Origin: Aquilaria yunnanensis | Taxonomy: Eukaryota; Streptophyta; Magnoliopsida; Malvales; Thymelaeaceae | NCBI GenBank assembly: GCA_039654915.1 | Contig: CM077596.1 | Location: forward strand, 46,312,501 to 46,376,500 | Direction: 5' to 3' | DNA: 64,000 nt | In this document: piece after piece, positions 24,119 through 34,726 of the stretch | Layout of the letters: each line of letters opens with the position of its first letter | Numbering within the stretch: position 1 is the first letter of the stretch | The notes under the pieces: model-generated | The model's database searches: none | What the model was told of the DNA's origin: nothing | The model's input: the letters and a program-made list of their open reading frames with translations, nothing else | Program-made: the position numbers and the translations under genes

Positions 24119-24119
24119 T

Positions 24120-24890
24120 TAATTAGGATTTACGGTTAGTGTTTTAGGGTTATGCATGGTTTAGTGTTAGTGTTTAGGGTTAGGGTTAGTTTTAGGGTTT
24201 ACTGTTTAATTTTAGGGTTTATGTTTAAGGTTAGGGTTGGTGGGTTTATTATCTAGGGATTAGGGTTAGGGCAAAATTTAGAAGTCTTCCAAAAGTTTGG
24301 AGTTTCTAAAATTGGAAGTCTCCAAAATGCTTAGGATTTAAGGTTAGTGTTTAGAGTTAAGTGTTTATGGTTATGGCCTGGTGTTAGTGTTTATGGTTAG
24401 GGTTAGTTTTAGAGTTTAGGGTTTATGGTTAGGGTTAGTGTTTAGGGTTTAAGGTTAAGGTTAGTGTTAGGGTTGTTAGTGTTTATAGTGTAGTGTTTAG
24501 GGTTATGGTTTAGTGTTACTGTTTTAAGGTTAGGATTAGTTTTATGATTTAAGGTTAAGGTTAGTGTTAGTAATAGTGTTTAGGGTACTTAGGGCTAGGG
24601 TTTAGGGGTTTAGGGTTTAAAGATAAGGATTTAAGGTTTAGGGATTTAGGGTTTAGTATTTAGTTATTAGAGTTTAGGGATTAAAGTTTAGCTTTTAAGG
24701 TTAGGCTTTTAGGGTTTAGGGTTTGGGTTTTATGGTTAGGGTGTGGGGTTTTAGGGATTTAATTAGGGTTATGGTTAGGGTTTAAGGGTTTTGGATTAAT
24801 GTTTAGTACTTGTTTAGGGTTTAGGATTTAGGATTTAGGGTTTAGGAATTTATAGTTTTATTGTTTAGTGTTTTAGGGTTTAGGGGTTGG
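24120..24890. repeat. Degenerate plant telomere-like repeat tract
   Basis: About 770 bp made mostly of variants of TTTAGGG and TTAGGG (AGGGTTTAGGGTTT, GTTAGGGTTAGTTTTAGGG), all G-rich on the plus strand. Units are irregular and diverged. This is the Arabidopsis-type telomere unit at an interstitial position, surrounded by transposons on both sides. Confidence 0.85.
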
Positions 24891-25269
24891 GGTATCTATG
24901 GGAAGATTGTAGCAGCATTTTCCTACGATTTTGCTATGATTATTTTCTTCTATTTTTTTTATTTATGGCGATTCTGATTGTTGCAATTAAATTATCATAA
25001 AATTGTAGGAAATTGTGATGATTTCTTATCATAGTAGACGTAATCATAGGAAAATAATCACAGTTGTTATCGTTAATTGGTCTAAGCTCATATTAGCTAC
25101 AATTCTATGACGATTTGCCTTTGCCCTGCTTAAAATTGTCACAATTGTTCACCGCAAAAGGCCCCCCTCTTCTCGTAAAATGCCTGAGACACTCAATACT
25201 AGCTAGTACCACCAGGTATAGAGAATAATTTTTGTCTCAACATTTTTGTATCATTTTCACACCAATACT
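24891..25269. other. Unassigned interval with short inverted phrases
   Basis: Contains scattered related phrases such as CTACGATTTTGCTATGATT and CTATGACGATTTGCC, reminiscent of subterminal repeats of a DNA transposon, but no terminal inverted repeat pair could be defined. Confidence 0.3.
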
Positions 25270-26409
25270 TGTTATGGCCCTCCTAGTGGGAAGTATGCTT
25301 GAGGAAGGTAAAGTGCTCTAAATCAAGTTTGGAACCTTAATTCAAGTTTACATAGCAAGAACATGAAATTTTAGCAAAATTCACTAAATTCCGAGAAGGT
25401 TAAGGCAATAAATGAGGTTCAGGGGAAAAATGGTAATTTTGCATCGTGATGAGTCGAGTTGAGGCCCGAGTGGTTTGAATGAGTTTTTATATCCTAACTT
25501 TTAACTTTAACCCAAACTTAGTTGAAATAAACAAAAAATTGACCAAGAATGACTAAGGTTACCAAAAGAAGGGGGTTTAAGTGTTCCATGTCTAATACTT
25601 TGGTGGCTTGGGTTTTAAACTTGGTTTATAAGATCGTAAAGTGGGGGATGGCTGCCATAACCCGAGTTTATCCTTCACACCATCATTTCTTCATCCAATT
25701 GAGCCCAAAATCAAGATTTTTTAGTGAAAAGAGAAGCTACAATAAGCATATAGATCATTGGAAGCTTATTTCAAGCATAAAATCATGGTTTTTAAGCTTA
25801 GAACCAAGTTCTCCACCATCCCTATTTTTGATACAATGTAATCAATGTGTTCTTGATTGATTTCATGTTTATTCGTTGATTGGGAGCTTGGGTTTTGATT
25901 AAAAGTTAATAACTTGATGTTTTGCGCCCATATTTGCTTAGAACTTAAGTTGGAGTTTGTGAAACTTGATTGGTGCCAAAGAGTTGCATAACTCTTGCTC
26001 GTTACTTGGAGTTGTGTTTTCGAGTTCAATTAATGCTATTGGAATGAGTTTGCTTGATGAATTCAAGTAGTTTTAGCAATAACATTAGTTAGTGGGCAAG
26101 GTTGGATCATGGTGGACTTTAAGGTTTGTAATGATTGGAATGATGTTATAATGCATCATAGATTGGCTTGTGATAGTTGATTATGATCTATGCAACATGT
26201 TTTACATGTGTGTGAAATTTAGAGGCTATCTATACATGTTTGATATGTTTGGAAAGTGTCCAAAGTTCATAGCAGCAAAATTGGAAAAGTTTTCTGGGTT
26301 TCGCAAATTGGTGATGCATCGCCAACCCTTACCATTTCCCACAACGCGTCGCTAATGTTGCAAAATAGATAGTTTGTTGCAACTGTGGCTACGTGTCACC
26401 ATAGGCATG
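25270..26409 (+). repeat. Element C 5' LTR, first part
   Basis: 25270-25670 aligns with 47787-48167 (shared phrases AGCAAAATTCACTAA, GGGGAAAAATGGTAATTTTGC, CTAATACTTTGGTGGCTTGG). The remainder up to 26409 has no partner because the 3' LTR is truncated. It contains palindromic motifs near 26308 (TTGGTGATGCATCGCCAA). Element A interrupts it after 26409. Confidence 0.75.
26405..26409. repeat. Probable target-site duplication of element A, left
   Basis: GCATG, matching 44889-44893. The element A 3' end at 44888 reads CC rather than CA, so the boundary is probable rather than certain. Confidence 0.5.
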
Positions 26410-26835
26410 TGTTAAGTGCATAATTCAATGGTTAAAGTTGTTGACCTTTTGGCAACTTTAACCATCAAATACTTGCATCTCTTTCCTTTTATCTTAGTTT
26501 TCTTGTTTTCATTGGCTTTCTATAGGTTGGGTGGTGTTGAGGAATAGCGGTTTGGAGTGTGATTGAGCAAGACAGAGTTTGGGCAAAGGAAGCGGTCAAA
26601 GCTGAAATGAAGCATTGGCGACCCGTTACCAACGTTAGCGATGTTTTGTCAAGTTTTCAATAGTTGGCGATGCATCGCCACCATTTTGACCTAGTTGGCG
26701 ACGCATCGCCAATGTCTGCTTTGATCCCTAAATCTCATAATTTTGATGGTCCCCCACACTTCCTACCTGATGACCTGTCCAAAAAAGAGGGATTTTGATC
26801 CTTTTAGGGTTTTGGGAAGAGGAATAGAAAGGAGA
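26410..26835 (+). repeat. Element A 5' LTR, first part
   Basis: Aligns with 43571-43955. It contains a cluster of three palindrome-like GGCGA-GC-TCGCC motifs (26615-26632, 26664-26680, 26695-26712). Interrupted by element B after AAAGGAGA. Confidence 0.85.
26831..26835. repeat. Target-site duplication of element B, left
   Basis: GGAGA, identical to 37464-37468. The uninterrupted A LTR at 43953 reads GGAGAGATGACC, confirming the empty site. Confidence 0.9.
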
Positions 26836-29572
26836 TGTCGTGCCCTAAACTGCCCCTGGCCCATTCGGGCCCAATTATATAAGACATGCAGCGGAAGTTT
26901 AATTAAACCGAATGGGCTTTTATTACTCACTAAGACTTATGGGCACGAACCCCAGGATACTTACTGGTACTAGCTTGTTATGTTCTTATTAAAGGTTTAA
27001 GCTTAAATGCTCTTGGAAACAAACTAGCACCTATGTGGATTTCATGTGTTCATTTTCATGGTATTTACCAAGCTTTAGCCAAGATTATGCATGGCAACCA
27101 AAACACCAACTTAAGTTTGAAAACTTAATTTCATGCATATACTTCGCATGCTTATGTATTTTGGTGTTCACTAGTGCACGAAATCTCTTAATGCTTTTAA
27201 AAGCAAACTAATGCTTAGGCATACATTAATTCACATATGTGCACCTATTCTTCTTATTAGCCATTCCTTACACATGCATCCAAATTTCATGCTTTTCTAA
27301 GTTTTCTTGCATGTTCTTTTTAGTGTGCACATACTTAACCAAACATAGCATGTTTTCACATAAACATGGGCTTATGGGCCTTTTCCCATACTTAACATGC
27401 ATATGGCCCAAAATTAACCAAGAACATATTCAAATTTTCTAATTTCTTCTTTAAGCCCAAAACATGCATTTAAGCCCAATTTATACATGCTTCCGATTTT
27501 CATAAAAATCATACTTCCATAAAACATGCATGGGCCTTGGTAAGTCCACCAAGCAATAAAAACACCCAAAGTGTCCATAGTCCATATTACAAGCCCAAAA
27601 TACTAAGTTTGGCCAAATTTTAACTAAGTCCATAAATTTGGTCATTTAACTAAGACCAACTATTACATGCTTAAAAGCAAGCCATAATCCAAAGAACACA
27701 AATCCACCTTAAGACGTTGTTCCCACAGTTTCTAGACACGTAGTCCTGCACACAAAGTCCACATTTTATTAACTTGATTTTCAAGCAACTAAAGGTAAAT
27801 ACTTAGAATAAATTGAGCAAATAGTATTTACATACTCAACCTCAACACCACAGAAAGAGTACTTAGGACTCTTAGCTCAATCTTTCGAGCACACTTTTTC
27901 CTACAAAGGTAGAGTAGGGCGGGTGAGATTTAAATCTCAATAAGGATTCCGTATGGCTTCCAAAGCCTAACATATGGCCTTTATGGCCTAACATATGCCA
28001 AGAATGTAATGGCAATAAATATTCCAAAAATCCTGCAAAGAAAACATAAAGACAAAGAAAACACAAAGATACATGTATATACAATAATAATCGAAATCGG
28101 GGGTTAGCATGCACAACAAATTCATAGAAGCACACAAACACACGCCACTTAACACCTTGATTTACAGAAGGGCAGCAAGCATCCCTCAAGTTTTATTTCA
28201 TTAATTTCACATACTTTTCATTTTCGGAGATCTCACTTAGCATAGGAATTTAAGGTGGCCTACTTAAATCCTAGCCCATAATGCTTGCTTACTTAACTTA
28301 GCTCATGAGCAAAACGGAATTGCCGAAGCAATAATTTAACTTAAGCCCTCATAGCACACCTAGGATCATATGGTTCTTTGACCATCACCTAGGGGCCTGA
28401 ATACTCAAAGAGTATAGGAATCCTTACCAACACCGAAAAGCTCTTAGGAGCTTGTTTTCCTTCGTTTTCCTCGCTTGTTGGTTTCTAGAAATGATTTTCT
28501 AGCACAAGAACCAAAATGGCCAAATAAATTAGTAATCCATAAAATACCAAGAACACTTGGTAATTATCTTAAAGAAATCAAAATACCAAGAATACTTGGT
28601 TCACACTTACGAAACCTCGACTAGGAGGTGAGACCGAATTTTGTGTGCTTGATGTTCTTCGGACTTTCTTCTTGATTCTTCCTCCCAATGAGCTTAGAAG
28701 CTCATATACACAAAGAACTCCTTGAGAAGAGTTCAAAACCTCCAAGAAATGAAGATGGCCGAATTTCTCTCCTTGGTTTTCTTTGAATCTTTTACTTGAT
28801 TCTTGCTCTTTGGGTGTTTAGAGCATGAATTCAACCAAGAACACTTGGTTTTAATTTATGGAAGGATGATTTCTAGTGATGGCAGAATTTTTGGAGGAAG
28901 GAGAAGAGTTAGAAATGTTCTTGGAGAGAAGAACAAGTGTTGGCCAAAACTAGAGAGAAGGGAGAGAGAGTTTGTAGAGAGAGATTGAAGAAAGAGAGTG
29001 AAATGGCTTGAATGAGGTGAGATGAGTGAAGAAATGTATTTTGTTGAATGGGGGAGTGTATGTACGGTTATGGGTGTCCAAAATGGGTGGGAATAATGCC
29101 TTAGTGGAGTAATAATTCAAATGGGAAGTGGGAGACAAAGTGGGGGGACAAATTGGAAGAGTTGGTGAAGTTAAATGATGAAGTGGTGAAGGTGGGGGAC
29201 AAAGGTGAGTGGAGGTGTGGGTGGAGGTGGAGGTGGCATAAAATATATTATTTTGAATGGACATGGCTAGCCATGGCATCCAAGGCCATGAAAATGGGTC
29301 AATTCCCCACTTAGTCCTCCAATCTTTAGAATTTGGGCAATTGAGCCCAACTTACAACAATTCCTTTGTTCAATTGAGTCCTTTATCTTTGAAATCCACC
29401 ATTTTCACCATTATTTTTCTTGGCCTAAGCCAAGCTTAATTTCATGAATCCTTAACACTTAATTTAATGTCCCCTCACATTAATTCAGCTAAATTCCCAA
29501 ATTAGGAAAATTCTTTGGCTCCCAATCCACTTACCCCGGGACCTAATCAGTTTGGATTTTCCGGGCATTACA
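26836..29572 (-). repeat. Element B 3' LTR
   Basis: Plus-strand start TGTCGTGCCC, end GGGCATTACA; in element orientation TGTAATGCCC...GGGCACGACA, so the LTR has TG/CA ends with short inverted repeats. Each copy contains three dyads of the form ACCAAG-AAYA-CTTGGT (28546-28561, 28585-28600, 28834-28849). No protein domain is encoded; small frames here recur identically in the other LTR. Confidence 0.93.
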
Positions 29573-29586
29573 ACACTCCCCTCCTT
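29573..29586 (-). other. Element B polypurine tract
   Basis: The minus strand reads AAGGAGGGGAGTGT directly before the 3' LTR start and overlaps the stop codon of the polyprotein. Confidence 0.85.
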
Positions 29587-32500
29587 AAGAAATTTGGTCC
29601 TCCAAATTTCCTAGGAGCTTAGGAAAGGTATCCGGATAGTTCTTAAGCATTTCAGTTTCAACCTCCCATGTTGCCTCCTCCTCAGAATGGTTAGTCCATT
29701 GGACTTTTACCATCGATATCCACTTACTCCTTAGCTTTCTAGTGTCCCTTGCCAATACCCGAATTGGTTCTTCCTCATATGTAAGATCTTGGGTAATGGG
29801 CACACTAGTGACATGTACCACTTGTTTAGGGTCGGAGACACACTTCTTCAACAAGCTTACATGAAATGTGTCATGTACATGTCCCAGCTCAGGTGGTAGT
29901 TCTAACTTGTAGGCTACATTTCCTACTCTTGCGAGTATTAGGTATGGTCCTACATACCTCGGGGCTAATTTTCCCCGCTTACCAAACCTCATTACTCCCT
30001 TCATGGGAGATACTTTCAACCACACTTGGTCTCCTGCCTGGAACTCCAGGTCTCTTCTTTTCTTGAGGTTGGCATATGATTCTTGCCTATTGTTGGCAGC
30101 CTTAATCCTTTCCTGGATTAGCTTAACTTTCCCAGTAGTCTCTCTTATGAGTTCTGGGCCAATTTCCAACTTATCACCTGGCTCATGCCAGCAGTGTGGA
30201 GTTATGCATCTCCTTCCATATAGTGCCTCATAAGGTGCCATGCCAATCACTGAGTGATGACTATTATTGTACGAAAACTCCACTAAAGGCAAGTGTTTAT
30301 CCCATTCTCCTTGGAAGTCAATAATACAACACCTCAACATATCTTCCAAGGTTTGAATGGTTCTTTCAGTCTGTCCGTCCGTTTGAGGATGGTATGCGGA
30401 ACTGAATTTTAACTTAGTGCCCATGGCATGGTGCAAGGACTTCCAGAATCTGGAAACAAATCTTGGGTCTCGATCTGAGACAATGTCGTCTGGTACACCA
30501 TGTAGCCTTACTATCTCCTTAACATATTGTTGGGCTAACTTCTCCAAGGAGTCTGTAAGGTTTATGGGCAAAAAGTGGGCTGCCTTAGTCAATCTGTCCA
30601 CTATGACCCAGATTGTATTACTCTTTCTTCGGGTCAGTGGCAAACCCACTACAAAGTCCATGGATATGGATCCCCATTTCCTTTCTGGTATAGGTAAGCT
30701 CTGTAATTTTCCACCAGGTCTCTGGTGTTCCACTTTGACTTGCTGACAAGTCATACACTTAGCCACAGAAGCACCAATCTCCTGCTTCATATATGGCCAC
30801 CAGAAATGGGATCTCAAATTCTTATACATTTTCTGAGCTCCAGGATGCATACTCATCAAGCTGGAGTGGGCTTCTTCTAGGATTTGTTGCCTGATTCCAT
30901 TCCTATTTGGCACATAAATCCTATTCTGGAAATATAATATTCCAGCCTTAAAGGAAAATCCTTGATACAATTTCCCTCGTTTTTGCCCAGAGATCCTGGG
31001 AATCTCCTCATCTTGAAGCTGAGCTTCCTGAATTAGGTCTTTCCATTCAGACCTAATAGTTAGGACCTTTACTTGGTCCATCTCCCAGTGTTTCCATTCC
31101 TGGGCCAATTCAGATAAACTGAGTACCTCTACCTTAGTAGGCTCTCCAGTGGCTTTGAGTATTCCCGTGTACTTCCTACTGAGAGCATCAGCTACCACAT
31201 TGGCCTTCCCAGCCGTATACTCGATGACGCACTCAAAATCTTTTAGGTACTCAAGCCATCTTCTTTGCCTCATGTTCAGGTCCTTTTGTGTAAACAAGTA
31301 CCTTAGACTCTTATGGTCTGTGAAGACTTGGAATCTGCCTCCAAGTAGGTAGTGCCTCCACTGCTTTAGAGCAAAGATCACTGCCGCTAACTCCAGATCA
31401 TGAATTGGATAATTCTTCTCATGAGGCCTTAATTGTCTTGACCCATAGGCTATTGCTTGCTTCCCTTGCATTAAGACACAGCCCAGCCCAACCCGAGAAG
31501 CATCAGTGTAAACTATATACTCCTTAGTAGGGTCTGGTAGAACCAGTATTGGGGCTGTAGTCAATCTTTCCTTAAGTTCTTGGAAGCTAGCCTCACATTG
31601 CTCACTCCACTCAAACTTTTGGTCCTTTCTTGTCAATTGAGTGAGTGGAGCTGCTAGTACAGAAAATTTGGGCACGAATCTCCTATAGTAGCCAGCAAGT
31701 CCTAGGAAGCTTCTTATGTCCCTCACAGTCTGAGGTTGCTTCCATTCCAAGACAGCTTTGATTTTCTCGGGATCAACAGCTAATCCATGCTCATTGATCA
31801 CATGTCCGAGAAACCCAATTTCCTTAGCCCAGAATTGGCACTTACTTAGTTTGCCATATAACTCATGTTCCTTTAACAGGCTTAGCACCCTTCTTAGGTG
31901 CTCCTTATGGGCTTCTTCATCCTTTGAGTACACTAATATGTCATCGATAAATACCACAACAAAGTGGTCCAAATAAGCCTTGAACACTCTTTGCATGAGG
32001 TCCATGAAAAAGGCTGGCGCATTTGTGAGCCCAAATGGCATCACTGTGTACTCAAAGTGACCATATCTGGTTCTGAAAGCTGTCTTTGGGACATCTTCTT
32101 CCCTGACTCTCAGCTGGAAGTATCCAGATCTGAGGTCTATTTTGGAAAAGACCTTAGCTCCCTTTAACTGATCAAATAGATCCTCGATCCTTGGGAGGGG
32201 GTACTTATTCTTAATGGTTAGTGCATTGAGCTTCCTGTAATCGATGCACAACCTAAGGGTTCCATCTTTCTTTTTCACAAAAAGTACAGGTGCTCCCCAA
32301 GGAGATGTACTTGGCCTTATGAAACCCTTCTCAAGCAACTCATCCAGTTGCTTCTTTAGTTCCATCATTTCAGGAATAGCCATCCTGTAAGGAGCAATAG
32401 ATGCTGGTGCAGCTCCTGGCACCAATTTGATCTCAAACTCAACCTCTCTTGCAGGAGGGAGTCCTGGGAGATCAGTGGGGAACACTTCAGGGAATTCTCT

Positions 32501-34624
32501 TGCTATGGGTATTTTACCCAGCTCTATTTCAACTTCAGTTCCATTTAACCCTAGGTATTCACCTTTTATTATTAGGGGTTTGTGTTCCACCACTTTCAAA
32601 AGATGTTCTAGGACTAACCTAGAAGATTTTTTTAAAGATTGAGGTTTGTGTCCAGGCAGATAAAGTTGCCTGGCATGGCAGTCTATGACTACCCGGTTGG
32701 TACTAAGCCAGTTCATACCTAGTATGATATCATATCCATTAGTATCCAAGATTATTAGGTCGGCTCTAAGCTCTAGCTCACCTAGCCTAAGCATGCAATC
32801 TTTTACCATATGGTATGTTATCAAGACCTCGTTCCCGGCAGTTTTAACCAGGTACATTTTATCCGTATTGCATACTTCTAGGTTCATATCTTTAACTAGC
32901 TTAGAGGATACTATAGATAAAGATGCACCAGTATCAAATAAAACTGATACCTCATAACCATTAATAATAATGGTACCTGCAAGAGTTTGCCTGACCAGCC
33001 CGGCCTGGTCCATTTCTTCTTCATCGTCCCCAGCTCTGTTGTCCTCTGGGTCCTCTCGTGCTTTTCTCGAACTCTCAATCTGGAATACTCTTCCAGCAGC
33101 TTGAGCTTGTTTATTCCTGCCCTGGGGCATGCTAGGGCCCTGGTCCCTCCTCAGTGGTGGAGGTATATTGGGCCTCTTTATGGGCAATTGTCTATGTGCC
33201 CATCTATTATTGAACCCTCCCGGGGTCCTCTGATCTTCTCCCTTGGCAGGGCAGTCTTTTACCCAGTGATCCTGGGCGCCGCATTTTAGGCATCCGGAAG
33301 TGAGCCTGTAGCATGGCTTTTGGCCATGGAACTTACCACACGTTTCACATTGTGGCCCGTAGGGGGCTGTGGCCTTCATTCTCTTATCCATTCTTGGCTC
33401 ATATGCCAAGCTATCTTTTCCTCTCCTTTTAGAGGGCTTTTGTAGTCTACTGGTACTTCCGGAGCCAATCATGAATTGTCCCCTGAACTCTTGCTCTAGG
33501 GCCATAGCCTTCTGTACAATGTCGTGGTATTTGTTGGCTCCTACTGCTCTGAGTATTTGCCTCAGCTCTGGCCTAAGTCCTCGAAGGAACCTCTTGGCCT
33601 TTATATCCTCTCGATCATCGTACTGTGGTGCATATCTTATGAGGTTACTGAACCTCTGTTCATATTCTAGTACGGAGAGCTCTTTCTGCTCAAGCAGGTC
33701 AAACTCAACCTGCTTTTGGTCTTTCTGTGCTTCACCGATGTATTGTTGATGAAACACTTGTTCGAATTCGGGCCATCTCATTGCTCTTCTATTTTGAGCA
33801 GGCCGCCTAGCATTTTTGCTAGCATATGTCCTATGGACTGCTCTCCACCATAACTCAGCATTTCCTTCTAGTTTGAAGGTTGCCAGTAAGACCTTCTGAG
33901 AAGCGGAAACCTCCATTCTCTCAAAGATCTTTTCGATCTGGTTTTTCCAGAATTCTGCTTTATCTGGGTTACAGCTTCCTTTAAATACTGGAGGTTTTAG
34001 GGCAAGGAACCCCTCCAATTGGCCTTCTCTTAGGCCCCCAGCATTATCAATATTGGGCCTCCCTCTTTGCGCCCTCACTGCCCTGGTGGTGGCAGTGAGT
34101 TGGGTAGGTCCATCAATATCCTCCATGTCCAGCTCTTCTGCATCTGGACTTTCTTCCTCTTCTTCTCTTAATTCTTGTTGGATCTCAGATCTTATTCTTC
34201 TTGCTCGTGGGTTTCTTCTTTCTTCATCCTCATCATCGCCATTCTCGCTAGCTTGATCATCGAGTACAGGTTCTTTTCCTGGCCTCCTTCTCATTGGTGG
34301 CTCTCTTTGCTGCCCAGCAGGCTCTGGGACTTGGGCTTGACCCCTTGCCAGGATCTGCATGCTAGCTGCTAATTGGGCCATATTGGCCTGCATAGCTTCC
34401 ATCATTGCTTCCATTCTTGCTTCTCTTCTTTCTTGGGCATTAATGCTAGGCCCAGTAACATTAGCCCTGATGGGCTCATAAGGCCTGACTTGGGCCTCTG
34501 GCACAAAGCCAGCATTTTCATTCCCTTGATGGGAATTTTCATTTCCATTTCGGCCTCGGTTCATATTTCTGGTTCTCATCCTACAATTAACAACAAGCAA
34601 GGCACACAATTGCTCAATATTCAT
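29585..34624 (-). CDS. gag-pol: Gag-Pol polyprotein of element B (Ty3 chromovirus, Tekay/Del type)
   Basis: 1,679 residues without a stop. Gag core about 205-385 ([24 protein letters not shown]). Zinc knuckles: a variant CX2CX3HX4C at 426-438 and a canonical CX2CX4HX4C at 445-458. Aspartic protease DTGAS at 564-568. RT about 755-935 with YRKLN, the [10 protein letters not shown] block and the catalytic FIDD at 892-895. RNase H with D1041, E1078, TDHKSL at 1102 and D1146. Integrase HHCC zinc site H1253, H1260, C1290, C1293 and D1323, D1384, E1420 catalytic triad. C-terminal chromodomain-like segment about 1630-1665 ([20 protein letters not shown]). It would be processed in virus-like particles, then reverse-transcribe and integrate the element. 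The start at 34624 follows the primer-binding site by about 90 bp; Met16 (34579) is an alternative. Confidence 0.93.
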   Translation of the reverse strand: MNIEQLCALLVVNCRMRTRNMNRGRNGNENSHQGNENAGFVPEAQVRPYEPIRANVTGPSINAQERREARMEAMMEAMQANMAQLAASMQILARGQAQVPEPAGQQREPPMRRRPGKEPVLDDQASENGDDEDEERRNPRARRIRSEIQQELREEEEESPDAEELDMEDIDGPTQLTATTRAVRAQRGRPNIDNAGGLREGQLEGFLALKPPVFKGSCNPDKAEFWKNQIEKIFERMEVSASQKVLLATFKLEGNAELWWRAVHRTYASKNARRPAQNRRAMRWPEFEQVFHQQYIGEAQKDQKQVEFDLLEQKELSVLEYEQRFSNLIRYAPQYDDREDIKAKRFLRGLRPELRQILRAVGANKYHDIVQKAMALEQEFRGQFMIGSGSTSRLQKPSKRRGKDSLAYEPRMDKRMKATAPYGPQCETCGKFHGQKPCYRLTSGCLKCGAQDHWVKDCPAKGEDQRTPGGFNNRWAHRQLPIKRPNIPPPLRRDQGPSMPQGRNKQAQAAGRVFQIESSRKAREDPEDNRAGDDEEEMDQAGLVRQTLAGTIIINGYEVSVLFDTGASLSIVSSKLVKDMNLEVCNTDKMYLVKTAGNEVLITYHMVKDCMLRLGELELRADLIILDTNGYDIILGMNWLSTNRVVIDCHARQLYLPGHKPQSLKKSSRLVLEHLLKVVEHKPLIIKGEYLGLNGTEVEIELGKIPIAREFPEVFPTDLPGLPPAREVEFEIKLVPGAAPASIAPYRMAIPEMMELKKQLDELLEKGFIRPSTSPWGAPVLFVKKKDGTLRLCIDYRKLNALTIKNKYPLPRIEDLFDQLKGAKVFSKIDLRSGYFQLRVREEDVPKTAFRTRYGHFEYTVMPFGLTNAPAFFMDLMQRVFKAYLDHFVVVFIDDILVYSKDEEAHKEHLRRVLSLLKEHELYGKLSKCQFWAKEIGFLGHVINEHGLAVDPEKIKAVLEWKQPQTVRDIRSFLGLAGYYRRFVPKFSVLAAPLTQLTRKDQKFEWSEQCEASFQELKERLTTAPILVLPDPTKEYIVYTDASRVGLGCVLMQGKQAIAYGSRQLRPHEKNYPIHDLELAAVIFALKQWRHYLLGGRFQVFTDHKSLRYLFTQKDLNMRQRRWLEYLKDFECVIEYTAGKANVVADALSRKYTGILKATGEPTKVEVLSLSELAQEWKHWEMDQVKVLTIRSEWKDLIQEAQLQDEEIPRISGQKRGKLYQGFSFKAGILYFQNRIYVPNRNGIRQQILEEAHSSLMSMHPGAQKMYKNLRSHFWWPYMKQEIGASVAKCMTCQQVKVEHQRPGGKLQSLPIPERKWGSISMDFVVGLPLTRRKSNTIWVIVDRLTKAAHFLPINLTDSLEKLAQQYVKEIVRLHGVPDDIVSDRDPRFVSRFWKSLHHAMGTKLKFSSAYHPQTDGQTERTIQTLEDMLRCCIIDFQGEWDKHLPLVEFSYNNSHHSVIGMAPYEALYGRRCITPHCWHEPGDKLEIGPELIRETTGKVKLIQERIKAANNRQESYANLKKRRDLEFQAGDQVWLKVSPMKGVMRFGKRGKLAPRYVGPYLILARVGNVAYKLELPPELGHVHDTFHVSLLKKCVSDPKQVVHVTSVPITQDLTYEEEPIRVLARDTRKLRSKWISMVKVQWTNHSEEEATWEVETEMLKNYPDTFPKLLGNLEDQIS

Positions 34625-34711
34625 AAATATTCATTAGTGGACTTAACCTATGTGGGAACAAGTCTATACTAAGAATCATAGACCAAAACTTTGGTCCTTA
34701 AGAGCAAACTT

Positions 34712-34723
34712 GCTCTGATACCA
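34712..34723 (-). other. Element B primer-binding site
   Basis: The minus strand reads TGGTATCAGAGC, an exact 12-base complement to the 3' end of plant initiator tRNA-Met, three bases inside the 5' LTR end. Confidence 0.9.
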
Positions 34724-34726
34724 AGC

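Noticed and set aside
26170..26355. 61-codon frame MIVDYDLCNMFYMCVKF
   Set aside because: It lies in the element C LTR and has no recognisable domain.
27239..29439. Small frames inside the element B LTR (repeated at 35130-37330)
   Set aside because: They recur only because the LTR is duplicated. The translations are compositionally biased, with no recognisable domain.
29866..34672. Plus-strand frames of 65-126 codons across 29.9-34.7 kb
   Set aside because: They are shadows of the intact minus-strand Gag-Pol and show no domain of their own.
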